From Vandiemenella viatica (lineage: Eukaryota > Arthropoda > Insecta > Orthoptera > Morabidae): DNA of 64,000 nucleotides. The notes beneath the pieces are model-generated. The model ran no database searches. It had not been told where the DNA came from and saw nothing but the letters and a program-made list of their open reading frames with translations. Each line of letters starts with the position of its first letter. The stretch's first letter is position 1. Positions 1-11,096 of the stretch are shown here, piece by piece. The translations under genes and the position numbers were made by a program. The stretch is from positions 10,650,148 through 10,714,147 of the forward strand of contig CM061914.1 in NCBI GenBank assembly GCA_031002005.1, read 5' to 3'.

Positions 1-549
1 CTTCTCTCTTCCACACTTGCATACCTACGCCTAAGATTGACAGTAAAGTGTCCACCTCCAAAGCTCCCTTATTAAACTAAGTGCTTTTTTTTTTGTGGAT
101 GGAGCAGTTGGTTAGCTTGACATTCCTTGCCAACTTTTTAGCTGGGACATTGACCTATTGTTTGATGCTGGCCTGACACCTGGAGATACGGCTACACATG
201 CTCATTTATCCCTTGTCAAGCTGCGTATATACTGAGAGATGCAATCAAATCTGCAGTCTCGCTCCCAGAATATAACGCTGGGAGTTCCACCTATCCTTTC
301 ATTTCAAAATTATATATTACAATATGTTGGGTACTCTTTGCGTTATACTACAATATACAAATATGAATGTTTACGAAATGAAAAATTTCTGCAGTTCATA
401 CTTACAACACCATATAGCAGGTTTCTCTTCTTTTAAGGTCTTCTACATATACGCAAGGTTTTGGTATTGAGAGCAGTGATGGAGTTGCCCAGTTGGAAAT
501 GGTGGTTTGTAAACTGACGTAATAGTTAAACTGTAGGGTTTGGCAGTAA
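1..549. other. No recognised feature
   Basis: AT-rich sequence with short open frames only. I see no transposon terminus, tRNA-like box or recognisable protein motif here. Confidence 0.4.
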
Positions 550-880
550 CTATTTCATTAAATTCCTAGATGTTGAAAACGTTACTTTTGGCATACATAG
601 CTGTCCATGGGCAGGTGAGGGAAGAATCACTATCCAAATGTATCCTGCAATCTCGCCCCTGCTTTCCAAATCTTTTTCAGTCATGTGAGTTTCTTGAACT
701 GCTAAGTTGTCAGTTTTGAGGTCAGTAGCTTGTATACTATGATATTCACATTTAGCATTTGTTAGTCCTTCTGCATTTATTTGGAGAATGTGAATGCTAG
801 GTCCAAACATTCTGGTTGGTTGGTTCCGATAAGTGCCTTTTTTCAGTTTCGTTTTCATCTTTTAATGTTGCTTTGTGAAG
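550..880 (-). pseudogene. LINE endonuclease (APE-like) N-terminal fragment
   Basis: A 102-residue minus-strand frame resembles the start of an apurinic-like endonuclease of a non-LTR retrotransposon. It has an 'HILQINAEGL' opening strand (the Asn position) and, about 30 residues later, 'LAVQETHM', the usual place of the catalytic Glu. Only the first quarter of such a domain remains. It lies next to a plus-strand Jockey-like RT fragment, so it may be a rearranged part of the same family. Family assignment is inference from motif spacing. Confidence 0.45.
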
Positions 881-899
881 ATGAAACATCTTAATAAAA

Positions 900-1080
900 C
901 AGAAGCATGATCATTCCATTTGAGGAATATAATAGCACATCGTCAGCTCAAAGTGAACTTCTGCCTCCAAAGAATGAAACATAATTTCTACCCTAAATAT
1001 CTTGGTATCCTTAATGTTAAAAAATAAACCTGGAAAAACACAACTCAGAAACTTAAAATCTGGAACAACATCAAGAAGAA
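900..1080 (+). pseudogene. Jockey-like LINE reverse transcriptase C-terminal fragment
   Basis: In plus frame with stops, the segment encodes a 'YPKYLGILNV' stretch followed by a basic helix. This matches the 'YLG' region after the catalytic domain of Jockey-type reverse transcriptases. It is cut off at about 1080 by a minus-strand LINE C. The C-terminal zinc-knuckle tail of a similar element resumes on the plus strand after 2105, so the two pieces may be one copy split by LINE C. Confidence 0.4.
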
Positions 1081-2105
1081 GCTTCAATTTTCTTTCTTTC
1101 CGGTATTCCTAAAGTCCATGTTTCGCTACCATAAAGAGCTGTGCTCCACACAAAGAGTTTCAAAAAGTTCTTTCTAATTCCTAGATCAAGATTTGAAACT
1201 AAAAGGTTTCTCTTCTTCATAAAGGCTCTTTTTGCTAGTGCTATTCTGCTTTTGACATCATTCCTGCTTCAGCCATTGGTTGTAATTTTACTGCCCAAGT
1301 AACAGAATTCGCTTACTTCTCCTATTGCATCCGATCCTATTTTTATATTTAATCTACTAGTATTGGTATCATTTCTGCTACATTTCCTCACTTTTGTCTT
1401 GCTTTGATTTATATTCAGTCCAAAATCTTCCTTCAGTATTTTGTTCATGCCATTTAGTAACTTCTCAATATCCTCAGCCCTCTCTGCTAACAAGACAATG
1501 TCATCAGCAAATCGTAGCATACTCATTTTTTCTCCCTGAAAACTTATGCCACATGGAAATTTTTCTTTGACTTTCTTCATTGCTTCTTCTACATACAAGT
1601 TGAATATTAACGGGGATAGACTACAACCTTGTCCCACACCCTTTTTAACTGATGCATGTCTCTCGTGATTCTCTACTTTTATTATAGCCACTTGATTCTT
1701 ATATAGTTTATAGAGTATTCTTCTATCTCGATACTTTAGACCTGACTTCTTTAAAATTTTGAACATCTTGTCCCACCTAACATTATCAAAAGCTTTTTCT
1801 AAATCAACAAATGCCATAAAAGTATCTTTGTTTTTCTTTATCCGCCCTTCAAGTATTAATCTTAAAGACAGAATTTTTTCCCTTGTACCACGATTTTTCC
1901 TAAACCCAAACTGATCTTCACCTACTATCTCTTCTACTACCCTTTCCATCCTTCTGTATATTATTCTGGTCAATAATTTTGAAGCATGTGTTGTTAGACT
2001 AATGGTGCGATAATTCCCACATTTGTCGGCTTGTGCTTTCTTTGGAAGTGTGAAGATGATATTTTTATTAAATTCAGTTGGAATTTCTCCTGTTTCATAA
2101 CTGAG
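1081..2105 (-). mobile_element. LINE C (RTE-like) reverse transcriptase fragment
   Basis: The 234-residue frame at 1269-1973 is a non-LTR reverse transcriptase. In order it has 'EDQFGFRKNRGTRE', 'AFVDLEKAFDNV' (first catalytic Asp), 'GVGQGCSLSPLIFNLYVE' and 'LRFADDIVLL' (the two-Asp site), ending in 'FCYLGSKI'. The frame continues upstream of its first Met to about 2105 through 'FTLPKKAQADKCGNYRTISL'. Downstream, to 1081, the decayed C-terminus contains an 'ALYGSETWTLGIPER' stretch. The endonuclease and 3' tail are missing. The same family recurs at 28912, 46247-52370 and 53290. The clade name is tentative. Confidence 0.85.
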
Positions 2106-2620
2106 TGGATAAAATTACATTATCCTGACCATTCACAGGATCTCCCAATCCATGAGGTCCTAAATGGTTACCCCTACCCAATTCATCTTAAATCCAGTAT
2201 GAGATGATATATTTGACTTTGATGTCAAGGAAAATAGGCAACAGGGAGACTTTGCATCTGTGAATGAAACACAAAGACATTGAAGATCCTACAACTGAAC
2301 TTCCGGGATTTCATCTGAAGAGAGAACAGTGGGTCAAACTAAACTGCCTAAGAACAGATCAAGCCAAATACAATACCATATTCCGTAAAGGGGGTCTTCA
2401 GGATTCTCCTGTCTGTGACTGCGGAGTTCCTTCCCAGAGTGTGGAGCACATCATCAAGGAATGCCCTCTGAGGAAGTTGGATGGATCATTTCAAGATGTT
2501 TTCATCCTTAATAGCATGGCTACAAGTGGACATCAATTTGTGAATGCTACCAACGTTCTTGTCATTGTATATGTATTACATTAGTTGCTAAGTCAAACGA
2601 CAAATAAATAAATACTTACA
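2106..2620 (+). pseudogene. Jockey-like LINE C-terminal zinc-knuckle tail
   Basis: The 106-residue frame at 2264-2584 carries 'FHLKREQWVKLNCLRTDQ' then a 'CDCG...HIIKECP' knuckle, the usual C-terminal end of Jockey-group ORF2 proteins. The stop is followed by 'acaaataaataaat', a plausible 3' terminus. No polymerase motifs are present in this part. The upstream boundary abuts the minus-strand LINE C. Confidence 0.6.
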
Positions 2621-2859
2621 ACAGAAAGTTCGAGTTCACTCTATAACATATTAGCATTGATTTTAGGAAAATTTTTGAATTTATTGAAAAATAATATTCT
2701 ACACTTCTCTTTTCTGTGGTGCAGTTTTAACTAAAACTAAATAGGCACTTTGATAACCTGATTATATAACCTCAAATCACATTTTTCAAAGAATTTTTCC
2801 ATTGTGTGTAAGATAGGATAGGATATTTAGTTGGATAAATCAACTTGGGACAAAGATAA

Positions 2860-3480
2860 AAAGCAAAGAGGAGTCAACTTATTAGGTACACAGATAAAAA
2901 AACTAAATTTTTAATATAATTATGGGGTGGGGAAAGAATTGCTTGTTGAAAACTTGAAATGTAATTATCATGGCATAACATTTGATAATAAAATCTGGGA
3001 AGGTGTTAGGAAAAAGTTTCAAAATCGTTTATATATTGAAGAGAGTGTTGAGGGAACGTAGTCAGACCATTGCTTGAATATGGGGGTGATGTAAGGGACA
3101 CACATTCTGGGCACCAAATATAGTAGATGGAGTAAGCACTACGTGATTTATCTATGAAAATTACTACAGAACACAATTATTAGCTGAATTAATATCGGAG
3201 ATGGAATGAGGAGGGTGAAGATAGTGCTGGGAGTGTACAAGGTGGTAAGGTGTGCAACGATATTGGTGGAAGAATAAGAAGTAATGCATGGAAAGGAAAA
3301 GATGATCAACACCACAAGCTAGCAGTCAATTTCAGTTATAAGGATGTGGGAAAATTTTCTTTTGTAGATAAGTCAGTAAGGGATTGGAATAAAATACCAA
3401 GTGATGAATAATTTACTAAAAAAGCTGAAGGAATTTGAAGTTAAAAATAGATGTGTTGGTGAAATTTAAATACAATTAAA
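2860..3480 (+). mobile_element. LINE A (CR1/L2-like), heavily decayed 3' part
   Basis: DNA-level similarity to the better copy at 6880-7530 is clear: a 'ggtggggaaagaattgcttg' stretch, then the region after the polymerase and the C-terminal 'gggattggaat' segment. Many deletions and stops are present, and no frame exceeds about 40 residues. It appears to be an old 5'-truncated insertion lacking the clean 3' hairpin seen in other copies. Confidence 0.65.
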
Positions 3481-3609
3481 TTACATTCAGCATTATAAAA
3501 CCATCATAGGAAAATCGGTGTAGCATTGATTCCTGTTGGTAATCTTTCTTTCCTATTGTCGTTAGGAAGTGGGAGAGACTAATGCGAAGAGCCCTCCAGG
3601 ACTCCATAG

Positions 3610-3690
3610 TTTTTATTTTTTGCTTATGGCCTGGAGTAATTTGGGGAAATCACGGAAAACCCATCTTGGTGGTCGGACGCGGATTCGAAC
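3610..3690 (-). mobile_element. tRNA-derived SINE, minus-strand partial copy
   Basis: Read on the minus strand it has a B-box-like 'gggttcgaatccgcgtcc' followed by 'ttttccgtgatttccccaaa' and 'actccaggc'. This is the same body as the adjoining plus-strand SINE. The two copies meet head to head at about 3690. Confidence 0.65.
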
Positions 3691-3945
3691 CCTCACCTAG
3701 TGTGGTGGGTGAGCGGTTAGCGCTCTGGCCTCGCATTCGGTAGGACGCGCGTTCGAATTCCCGTCCGGGCATCGAGATTTGTGTTTTCCATGGTTTCCCC
3801 AAATCATTCCAGGCTAATGCCGGTATGCTTCCTTCAAAAAAGGCCATGGCCGAATTTTTTCCTGTTCATTGTCCCCAATTGCATCCCGCCTCTAATGACC
3901 TCGATGTCGACGAGGCGTAAAGCCATAAGTTATAAAAAGTCAAAC
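3691..3945 (+). mobile_element. tRNA-derived SINE (family SINE1), near complete
   Basis: A tRNA-like head of about 75 bp has an A-box region 'tgggtgagcggttagcgct' and a B-box 'gcgttcgaattcc'. The body is 'ttccatggtttccccaaat', 'ccaggctaatgccggtatgc' and a 3' end 'gatgtcgacgaggcgtaaag'. Related copies, some partial, lie at 19285, 20426, 34385, 55920 and 56935. Pol III promoter boxes are visible, but I do not call it a tRNA gene because the acceptor stem does not close. Confidence 0.75.
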
Positions 3946-4589
3946 CCGCCTCCTTCTGAATACGAGGCCAAAACGTTACTGCTAAACCATTACGCTCAGT
4001 TTTTGCGAATTGCAGAATATCATATGTAGATGAAAGGTTGACGCGTGATATATCATACAGTATGAACCCTCGACCAGTGGCTCCCGAGCACCCCTAATAA
4101 CTGAAATGTAACAATTGTTGGGATTTATTACAGTGATATGATTCACCCACAGTTTAACTGCCATAAATGTGTTTTGGCGGTAATATTTTCGTAATTGTTA
4201 ATTTTTTTTCAATTAGTGATTACCTCAGCAAAGAGATTAAAGTGTGTTCCCATGGAAGCAACCCCACGTACAGCTGGGGAAACATATACCTACCACTAAT
4301 TGGGAACTACTGCCCTAGACGAAACCCATCTTACTATGCATGTCGGCTCGAGTCGGAGTATGTTTAAATTATCTTTAACAGAAGAAAACTCCATCATGAA
4401 GCTTCCGACCAGTACTACAGCAGAGGTAATTCTTGAGAACTACTTGTCATCCAAAACTGCAGTTAATTCCAAAACCGTCAGCGCTGTGTATGCTTCTCTG
4501 ATGATTAGTTGATCGAATGGGACCATTATACCCCTCTCTTCCCTCGATTTGTTTCGTATTAAGAAGCCCTTGCTAAATTTTTCATCCTC
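3946..4589. other. No recognised feature
   Basis: Short overlapping frames of 60-80 residues show no motif I recognise and no repeat boundary. Confidence 0.35.
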
Positions 4590-4875
4590 GTGACCAATAC
4601 ACTATCTGGGCGAGATGACCATTACCACAAGCTGGCACTCGATATCAGGCACAAGGGTGTGGGAAGATTATCTCTTTTTTAGATAAAGGGATTCGAATTA
4701 AATTACCACGAAAAATAATGAAAAATTTACCAAAAACGTTTAAAGAATTTAAAGTTGAAATTCGTAGAGGGCAAATGTTGGTGGGTGGAGGAATGGGGGA
4801 AGATGGGTGTGTAAGGGAAGTACCACCGGAGCTAGCGCTCCACCGCTATTTAATTAAATATTATTATTACACTAC
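4590..4875 (+). mobile_element. LINE A 3' terminal fragment
   Basis: It matches the last 270 bp of the LINE A copy at 7350-7610, including 'cacaagctggcactcgat', the C-terminal segment, and the terminal hairpin ggagc-tagc-gctcc (4828-4841) followed by an AT-rich tail. It is severely 5'-truncated. Confidence 0.8.
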
Positions 4876-5573
4876 ACTGTCCACGAGCTCATCACCGTCA
4901 CAATAGAACTTACGCTGTCCGTGAAGGAACCAATACCCCCTGGAGACTGATAATCCTTAGAGAGGTGGAGGATCTATAACGCAAGAAATGTTACTGCCTC
5001 ACTCTGGAAGGCGTAAAGATTAAGGGAGCGAACCTAGACAGAAACCCCCCATAGCGGATCCCCGTAATAATTCTTCTGACTATTCCTGCAGCCATGCTGG
5101 CACCAGTTCAGAAGGGGATGCTGGCGCTTGGCTTACGAGTACACATCAACTGTCACTCCAGCTGTCAGCCATCTCATAGGCTCCGAGGTCTGCACAATCA
5201 TCATGTAATGATTTGGAAATTTGTTCTGTTGGTTTATTCTTAATAGAATACGTCTACTTTATATATTGCCGAAGTGTGACACTGGGAATGAAGATCGCTC
5301 TTAGGGCTCTTGTATGTACGGATGTTTTTCGAGCGTGTCAGTGCGATGTAGATTTCTCGCGTTTGCAGCCGAGTGGTTCTAACAAAAACACACCGTTTCC
5401 ACAACCAAACAATGTTACGGATGCAAACCCGTGAACTATAAATACCATGAATGTTCTGGTGCATTTAACTATGCATATTATGAACGTATTAAGTGATGTT
5501 ATACTGGGCTGTTAGTTTTTACTCGTATGAACTTCGCAATTATTCGTTGATCGCGACTTCATTGTCATTCCAA
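4876..5573. other. No recognised feature
   Basis: Mixed-composition sequence with no frame over 75 residues and no motif. It separates two LINE A copies. Confidence 0.35.
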
Positions 5574-5602
5574 AGCAGAATATAAAGAGAAGTAGAGAAC
5601 CT

Positions 5603-5905
5603 GTGTACTATAATAGGGAAGTGAGGAGGTTAAAGAGGTTGGTACAAAGAGAACATAACAGAGTTAAGAGACACCAGGGTAGTAGGGAATATTTGAAACA
5701 ACTAAACAAGGACTTAGTAGCAGCAAAGAAAGTGGCTAAAGATAGGTTTATGAAGAGTATTGTCAGTGCAGGAGGACCACTGACTGATGCATCTAGAAAT
5801 TTCTATAGCTATATCAGGAAATTGAGGGGAAGGGAGGGTGTAGAGATGCTCATAGATAAGGATGGAGAAGTAGTTACCGAGGATTTGAAAAGGCAGAGAT
5901 TTTAA
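5603..5905 (+). pseudogene. LINE A ORF2 linker, frameshifted
   Basis: 100 residues, strongly basic and helical: 'MYYNREVRRLKRLVQREHNR' through 'REYLKQLNKDLVAAKKVAKD'. In CR1-type LINEs this lies between endonuclease and reverse transcriptase. The frame runs off after 'VTEDLKRQRF'. The copy at 16340 keeps a longer adenine run there and continues for 20 more residues, so a base loss near 5892 explains the break. Confidence 0.75.
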
Positions 5906-6033
5906 GTAACTGGTTTAGTGAGAGCATTAGGGACAATGAATCAGAAACGGGAAGGTCTAATTCGGAGAACGAGCTTAACAAAACCGTTAAAAATGAAGAT
6001 ACTAAAAAATTTGAAATTCATCCTGAAGAAATC

Positions 6034-7131
6034 ATGAAGGAAATAAGCAAGCTGAAAAAACATAAGGGGGCTGGTGCAGATAATATTACTACAGATATCT
6101 TAAAGATAGTCGGATGTGACATTGTACCTTATCTTGAAATATTATTTAAATTGAATCTGGATACTTTCTGCTTACCACAAGACTGGAAAAGTGCGATAGA
6201 AGTACCGGTACATAAAGGAGGGGTGAGAAATAGAGTCGAAAATTACAGGCCAATCAGTTTGACTTCAGTGGTAGGTAAATTAATGGAAACATTGATATGC
6301 AACCACATCAGAAATGTATGTGAGGAACGTAAGTGGTTTTCAAGTAGGCAACATGGGTTCAGGCAAGGATATTCATGCGAATCTCAGTTGGTGGGATATA
6401 TGCAAGATATTTCAGATGAAATGGACAAGGGAGGCCAAATTGATAGTGTAGCACTAGATCTTTCAAAGGCGTTTGACAGAGTAAGCCAGAAAATGGTAGT
6501 AAATAAGGTAAAAACTATTGGAGTTGATGAGAAAGTGATTTGCTGGGTAGAAGAATTTTTAAAAGGTAGAAAACAGAAAGTTAGGGTGGGAACTGCGGTA
6601 TCAAAGGAAGTGGAAGTAAAAATGGGAGTGCCACAGGGTAGCGTATTGGGACCATTGCTATTCATTATTCTAATGAATAATTGTGTTGATTGTTTACTAT
6701 CTGAAATTAGATTGTTTGCAGATGACATAATGCTGTATAAAAGGATCAAAAGGATAGAGGACTGTAAACAATTGCAGGATGATCTGGGCAGGATACCTAG
6801 TTGGGTTGGTAAACATGGGATGAAGATAAATGCAAAGAAGAGTCAGCTAATTAGATACACAAATAAAAAACAAAAGGTTAATTATGAATATAAGGTGGGG
6901 AAAGAATTGCTTGCTGAAGACTTGAAATGTAAATATCTTGGCATTACATTTGATAACAAGCTTAACTGGGCAGGACACATTGGACAGGTGGTAGGAAAAG
7001 GATTCAAAATTCTGCACTTGTTGGAGAGAGTGATGAGGGGATGCACGAGAGAAGTAAAGGAACTGGGTTACAAAACTTTGGTAAGACCATTGCTCGAATA
7101 TGGTAGTGTAGTATGGGACCCACATTTTTAG
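6034..7131 (+). pseudogene. LINE A reverse transcriptase, stop-truncated
   Basis: 365 residues of non-LTR reverse transcriptase. Motifs in order are 'KLKKHKGAGADNI' near the start, 'VENYRPISLTSVVGKLME', 'RQHGFRQGYSCESQL', 'SVALDLSKAFDRV' (first catalytic Asp), 'GVPQGSVLGPLLFIILMN', 'LFADDIMLY' (catalytic DD, DNA about 6712-6738) and 'CKYLGITFDNKLNW' (primer grip side). All polymerase Asp residues are present. The TAG at its end interrupts the protein where a related copy has a sense codon, and the same frame resumes immediately. As written it could encode a polymerase domain lacking its C-terminus. Confidence 0.85.
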
Positions 7132-7530
7132 TATCAAATACAGGAGTTGGAGAAGGTGCAAAGAAGGGCTGCTAGATTTGTTTCTCGAAATTATCGCAGA
7201 ATGCAATCAGTGACAGACATGATAAAGGAGCTGGAATGGGATTCATTGCAAGACAGGAGGAGGATGAGGAGGGTAATGGGAGTTTACAGGGCGTATACTG
7301 GCGATGAGGCATGGAAAGATATTGCAATAGGTATGAAAAGCAGTGCATGGAAGGGAAAAGATGACCATGACCACAAGCTGGCACTCGATTTCAGGCACAA
7401 GAGTGTGGGAAGATTCTCTTTTTTAGGTAAAGGTGTCAGGGATTGGAATGAGTTACCAAGGGGAATGATGAATAACCTACCTAAAACTTTAAAAGAATTT
7501 AAAGTTAAAATTTGTAGAGGGCAAGTGTAG
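7132..7530 (+). pseudogene. LINE A ORF2 C-terminal domain
   Basis: In frame with the preceding RT after one stop. It carries 'VQRRAARFVSRNYRR', 'SLQDRRRMRRVMGVYRAY' and 'LGKGVRDWNELPRGMM', the conserved C-terminal region of CR1/Jockey-type ORF2. It ends 40 bp before the 3' hairpin. Function of this domain is not established here. Confidence 0.8.
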
Positions 7531-7567
7531 GATAGGGGGAAGTTGGGTGTGTAGGGAAATTGCCGCC

Positions 7568-7613
7568 GGAGCGTGTGCTCCATTGCAATTAAATTAAATT
7601 AAATTAAATTAAA
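7568..7613 (+). promoter_or_regulatory. LINE A 3' terminal hairpin and ATTAA repeat tail
   Basis: Perfect stem ggagc-gtgt-gctcc (7568-7581), then 'attgcaattaaattaaat' with several ATTAA repeats. In CR1/L2 LINEs a 3' stem-loop plus microsatellite serves as the RT recognition and priming end. The same arrangement is present at 4828, 18612, 19972 and, inverted, 29724. Confidence 0.7.
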
Positions 7614-8113
7614 GAATCCGGAGCACTGTCTCGCTCGTTGATGGAGCGCTAATTGGATGCATACAGAGGCGTGTGTTTGTTATCGGAGGTCAGCAAACTA
7701 CACGTCGCAGGAAGCGCGCACCACCTGGGGGGGGGGGGGGGTACCGAGATACCGCGGCCTCCTGGCGGCAGTCGCTCGCCTGCTGCCGCCTGCCGCGCTG
7801 CCTCCAGGTACTGTGTGTGCCCTCACTACTCTATACTCACTTTTATGATTGAATGTTCCGATTCCTGTCCACTACAACCTAAATCTTCTGTTAACGTTCA
7901 CATATTCAAATAATTGTGTTACTCTACAATTCTTGCCTTCAATTGTTCATTCATTGGAAGAATGGGCGAAACAAAGACTGTCGTAAGTAAACTAAACTGA
8001 AGGAGGCACCGCTGTTGAGCAAACTACAGCGAACCACTCGGGTGACTGCCATCACGAAGGACACGGCTTCGAACCTCGGTTAGACTCTCGACGGTCTCCC
8101 TCTCGCAATCATT
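7614..8113. other. No recognised feature; G-run
   Basis: Contains a G homopolymer near 7728-7741 and GC-rich flanks, and otherwise no recognisable gene. The hAT target duplication starts at 8114. Confidence 0.35.
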
Positions 8114-9122
8114 ACCTAGACCAGGAGTCCGCAACCGGTGTGCCGCGACATTTTATACATTGTAAGGAATTAACTGTCAAGTTTTTTACTAATTATATTT
8201 TAGCTTTATGCGCCACAAATTATTACGTATTTTCGTATTCTAAGAAATTAAATATTATTTATTTACTCACAGTTGCTGTTAATTTGATTATTCATTTTTT
8301 AAATATTTTTATTCCCCGCCTCTACTGCTGCGCTTTGAGCTTTTGTCATATTTACCGCATGTTCTGTGCATGTGCTTTCCCCTTTTGTCTATGGTAAACT
8401 GTTGGTATTAGATATTATTTTATTCGGTGTCGGTGCTTTTCCAATAATACTACTTTGTTCCTGTACCGTTAAACCGACGCATCGTTAGACGTCACTGTAA
8501 AAACCATCGGCACCCTACACGTGACTTCTTTGAAGTGTATAAATCCCGCTTCTTACAATTACTTCAGTTCAATAATAGCTGTGCTCTGAAGTGATCCAAA
8601 AACTGTGTTAGTAGTTAGTATTGATATTTTCTAGTACAATTAGCATACCATTTTATTTCTTCAAGATGGACTAATTCCTTGAACAGAGTGTTCCGTCTAT
8701 GAGTGTATCTGGTGAAAGCATTGATACAGAAAGAAAGAAACAAAAGTTGATGCAGCGGAAATATAGTGATAATTACTTATCCTATGTTTTTTTGGTGTGG
8801 TGAGAAAACGTGTCCAATTCCCGAGTGTATCGTTTCTGATGAAAAACTCAGTAACGCTGCTATGGTTCCCAGTAAATCGAAAAGACATGTGTAAACAAAA
8901 CATTCTTCTCTGTCAAACAAAGATGTCAATTATTTTAGTCGGTTGTTAGAAAATAAGAAAAAACAAAGAATGTTCATGTCCGCTACAGTACGTGTTTCGG
9001 ATAAAGTACAGGAAGCTAGTTAGAAGGCAGCCGAACTTATCGAAAAGGCTAATAAACCACATACAATAGGTGAAACACTGTTAAAGTCTGTTTGTAAAGA
9101 GATGGTGAGAATAGTTCTGGGT

Positions 9123-9461
9123 TTAGAAGAGGGGTGGCCAACCCAAATGTTCTTGCAGGCCACTTTGCAGATGTATCATAACTCCGCGGGCCGCATATAA
9201 AATTATTTATCCCCATAATAGAATTAGACCGACTAAAGACATTTTTTTCGGAGTGAAAAACTGAGTTATTATTATTGTGTTTACTATTATTCTTACATCT
9301 AAACATAGATAATACAATAATAATGATACTAAACTCACATTGTAAAGAAATATATAGCACTAAAAATGAAATATGTAAAATATTTTGTAAAAGTGTGATG
9401 AATCTCGCGGGCCAAAAATATGTTCAAGTCGGGCCGCGGTTTGACCACCCCTCGTTTAGAA
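9123..9461. mobile_element. hAT MITE with exact 8-bp target duplication
   Basis: The element proper is 9131-9453 (323 bp). Terminal inverted repeats are gaggggtggccaaccc and, inverted, gaggggtggtcaaacc. Target duplication gtttagaa lies at 9123-9130 and 9454-9461. Subterminal 'gcgggccgcatataaa' and 'gcgggccaaaaatatg' are typical of hAT ends. Removing it rejoins the transposase frame ('IVLGLE' to 'SANEISKI'). The first base is G where hAT elements normally have C. Confidence 0.85.
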
Positions 9462-9692
9462 TCTGCTAATGAAATTTCAAAAATTCCTCTTTCTGCTGAC
9501 ACAATCAGTCGCCTTGTTATTGATGTGTCTCGTGATATTGAAGAAATTATGAAGGAGAAAATCAACAACAGTCTGAAGTTATCACTTCTGAGCGACGAGT
9601 CCATAGATATTAGCCGCCACGCACAATTTCTGGCTTACATTCGCTACAGCGATGGGGATGTAATGGTAAATAATTCTTCTTTTGCGAAGAAC

Positions 9693-9856
9693 TTCCAGAG
9701 CAGGGCCGGATTAAGAAAGGTTGGCGGCTAGTCTAGGTGCGGGGAGCCCCCTAGGAGGCGCGAGGCCCCCTAGAAGGCGCGAGGCCCCCTAGAAGGCGCG
9801 AGGCCCGTAGCATTTGCTACCTCCTGCTACGTGGTTAATCCGGTACTGTTCCAGAG
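9693..9856. mobile_element. Short hAT MITE with exact 8-bp target duplication
   Basis: The element proper is 9701-9848 (148 bp). TIRs are cagggccggattaa and, inverted, cagtaccggattaa. Target duplication ttccagag lies at 9693-9700 and 9849-9856. The interior has three near-identical copies of a unit around 'gcgaggccccctagaag' (9757-9805). There is no coding capacity. It interrupts the hAT transposase after 'SSFAKNF'. Confidence 0.85.
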
Positions 9857-10125
9857 CAAACTACCAGTGAAGAAATATTTCGTTTGACTGATGAATATAT
9901 GCTCCTTAATTAATTAACATGGAAGGATTGCGTTAGGGTTTGTACAGACGGAGCGGCTGCTATGAAAGGACCAGTGAAAGGATTTGCAGCTAAAGTACGC
10001 GAAGTAAATCCCAAGGTACGATGCGATCATTGTCCCATTCACCGCGAAAACATTGTTGCTAGAATCTCTGCCACCTTCTCTGAAAGATGTGCTGGACGAA
10101 GTAGTAAAAGTCGTGAACTTCATAA

Positions 10126-10266
<141 letters not shown>

Positions 10267-11096
10267 TGACGTAAATACGCGATTATTCGCAGATGGCGAA
10301 TGGGTATGTAAGATGGCATATCTTTTCGACATTTTCGTACACTTTAATGAGCTGAACATCAAAATGCAAGATAGGAAGGTAAGATTCTTATTAGTATGGA
10401 TAAGATTAAAGGATTAGAGAATAAGCTAGATTTGTATGGTTACAGAGGATTGAAAAAGGATCGTGTGAAATGTTCCCGACGGGCTTAATTAAAGAACATT
10501 TAGAAATCCTGCAGCAGAGATTCAAAAGTACTTTGGAGAAAGTATTGAAGATTTTGACTGGGTTCGTGATCCATTCGTTGCAAATTCGCAACATCATCCA
10601 ATTAATATTCAAGAGGAATTCGCTGATTTAAAAGCTGAGAGAACTTTAGATACATGTTGGCTAACATCAAGGAATGAATATCCGGCTATCTCCGACATGG
10701 CAGTTATTATGTTATCGCCATTTCCAACTACATATTTATGTGAATTGGGCTTCTCGACGTTCACTGAGATTAAAACATCCAAGAGGGAAAGACTCAAATC
10801 CGTCGATGAAGAAATGAGGCTTGCATTGTCAAAGATTTCTCCACGGATCAGCCACCTGTAAGCAGTTAAGCAGGCACAAGTGTCACATTGAAGGTATGTG
10901 TCCAATAATAGGCGGGTAAATGTGGAAACGGAAGTGCTACTTGGAGAGGCATTAGTTCTGTGTTGCGGGTTGTGCCTGTGAACACCATTGGTAGGTGGAG
11001 TTTCACTAGGCATGGCCTACACCTAAATAGAAGGGGGAAGGGAGTACTTTTTGAGTTGTTAGCCAAATCAGTGAAGGAGCCCATTTCCAGTGATGA

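Larger units (their letters stand above)
5574..7613 (+). mobile_element. LINE A (CR1/L2-like) 5'-truncated copy
   Basis: This is the best-preserved coding stretch of LINE A, starting after the endonuclease. It holds the basic linker (5603-5905), most of the reverse transcriptase (6034-7131), the C-terminal domain (7147-7530), a 3' hairpin (7568-7581) and an ATTAA microsatellite tail to about 7613. A hairpin plus short tandem repeat tail, rather than poly(A), is typical of CR1/L2 elements. Lesions include a frameshift near 5892 and a premature TAG at 7129-7131. The copy at 16285 reads through both points. Confidence 0.9.

Noticed and set aside
3691..3765. Possible tRNA gene
   Set aside because: A- and B-box are present, but the acceptor stem does not close, and the same head recurs with a common body in several places, so it is a SINE.
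6847..7206. 119-residue minus-strand frame over LINE A
   Set aside because: Antisense shadow of the RT coding sequence.
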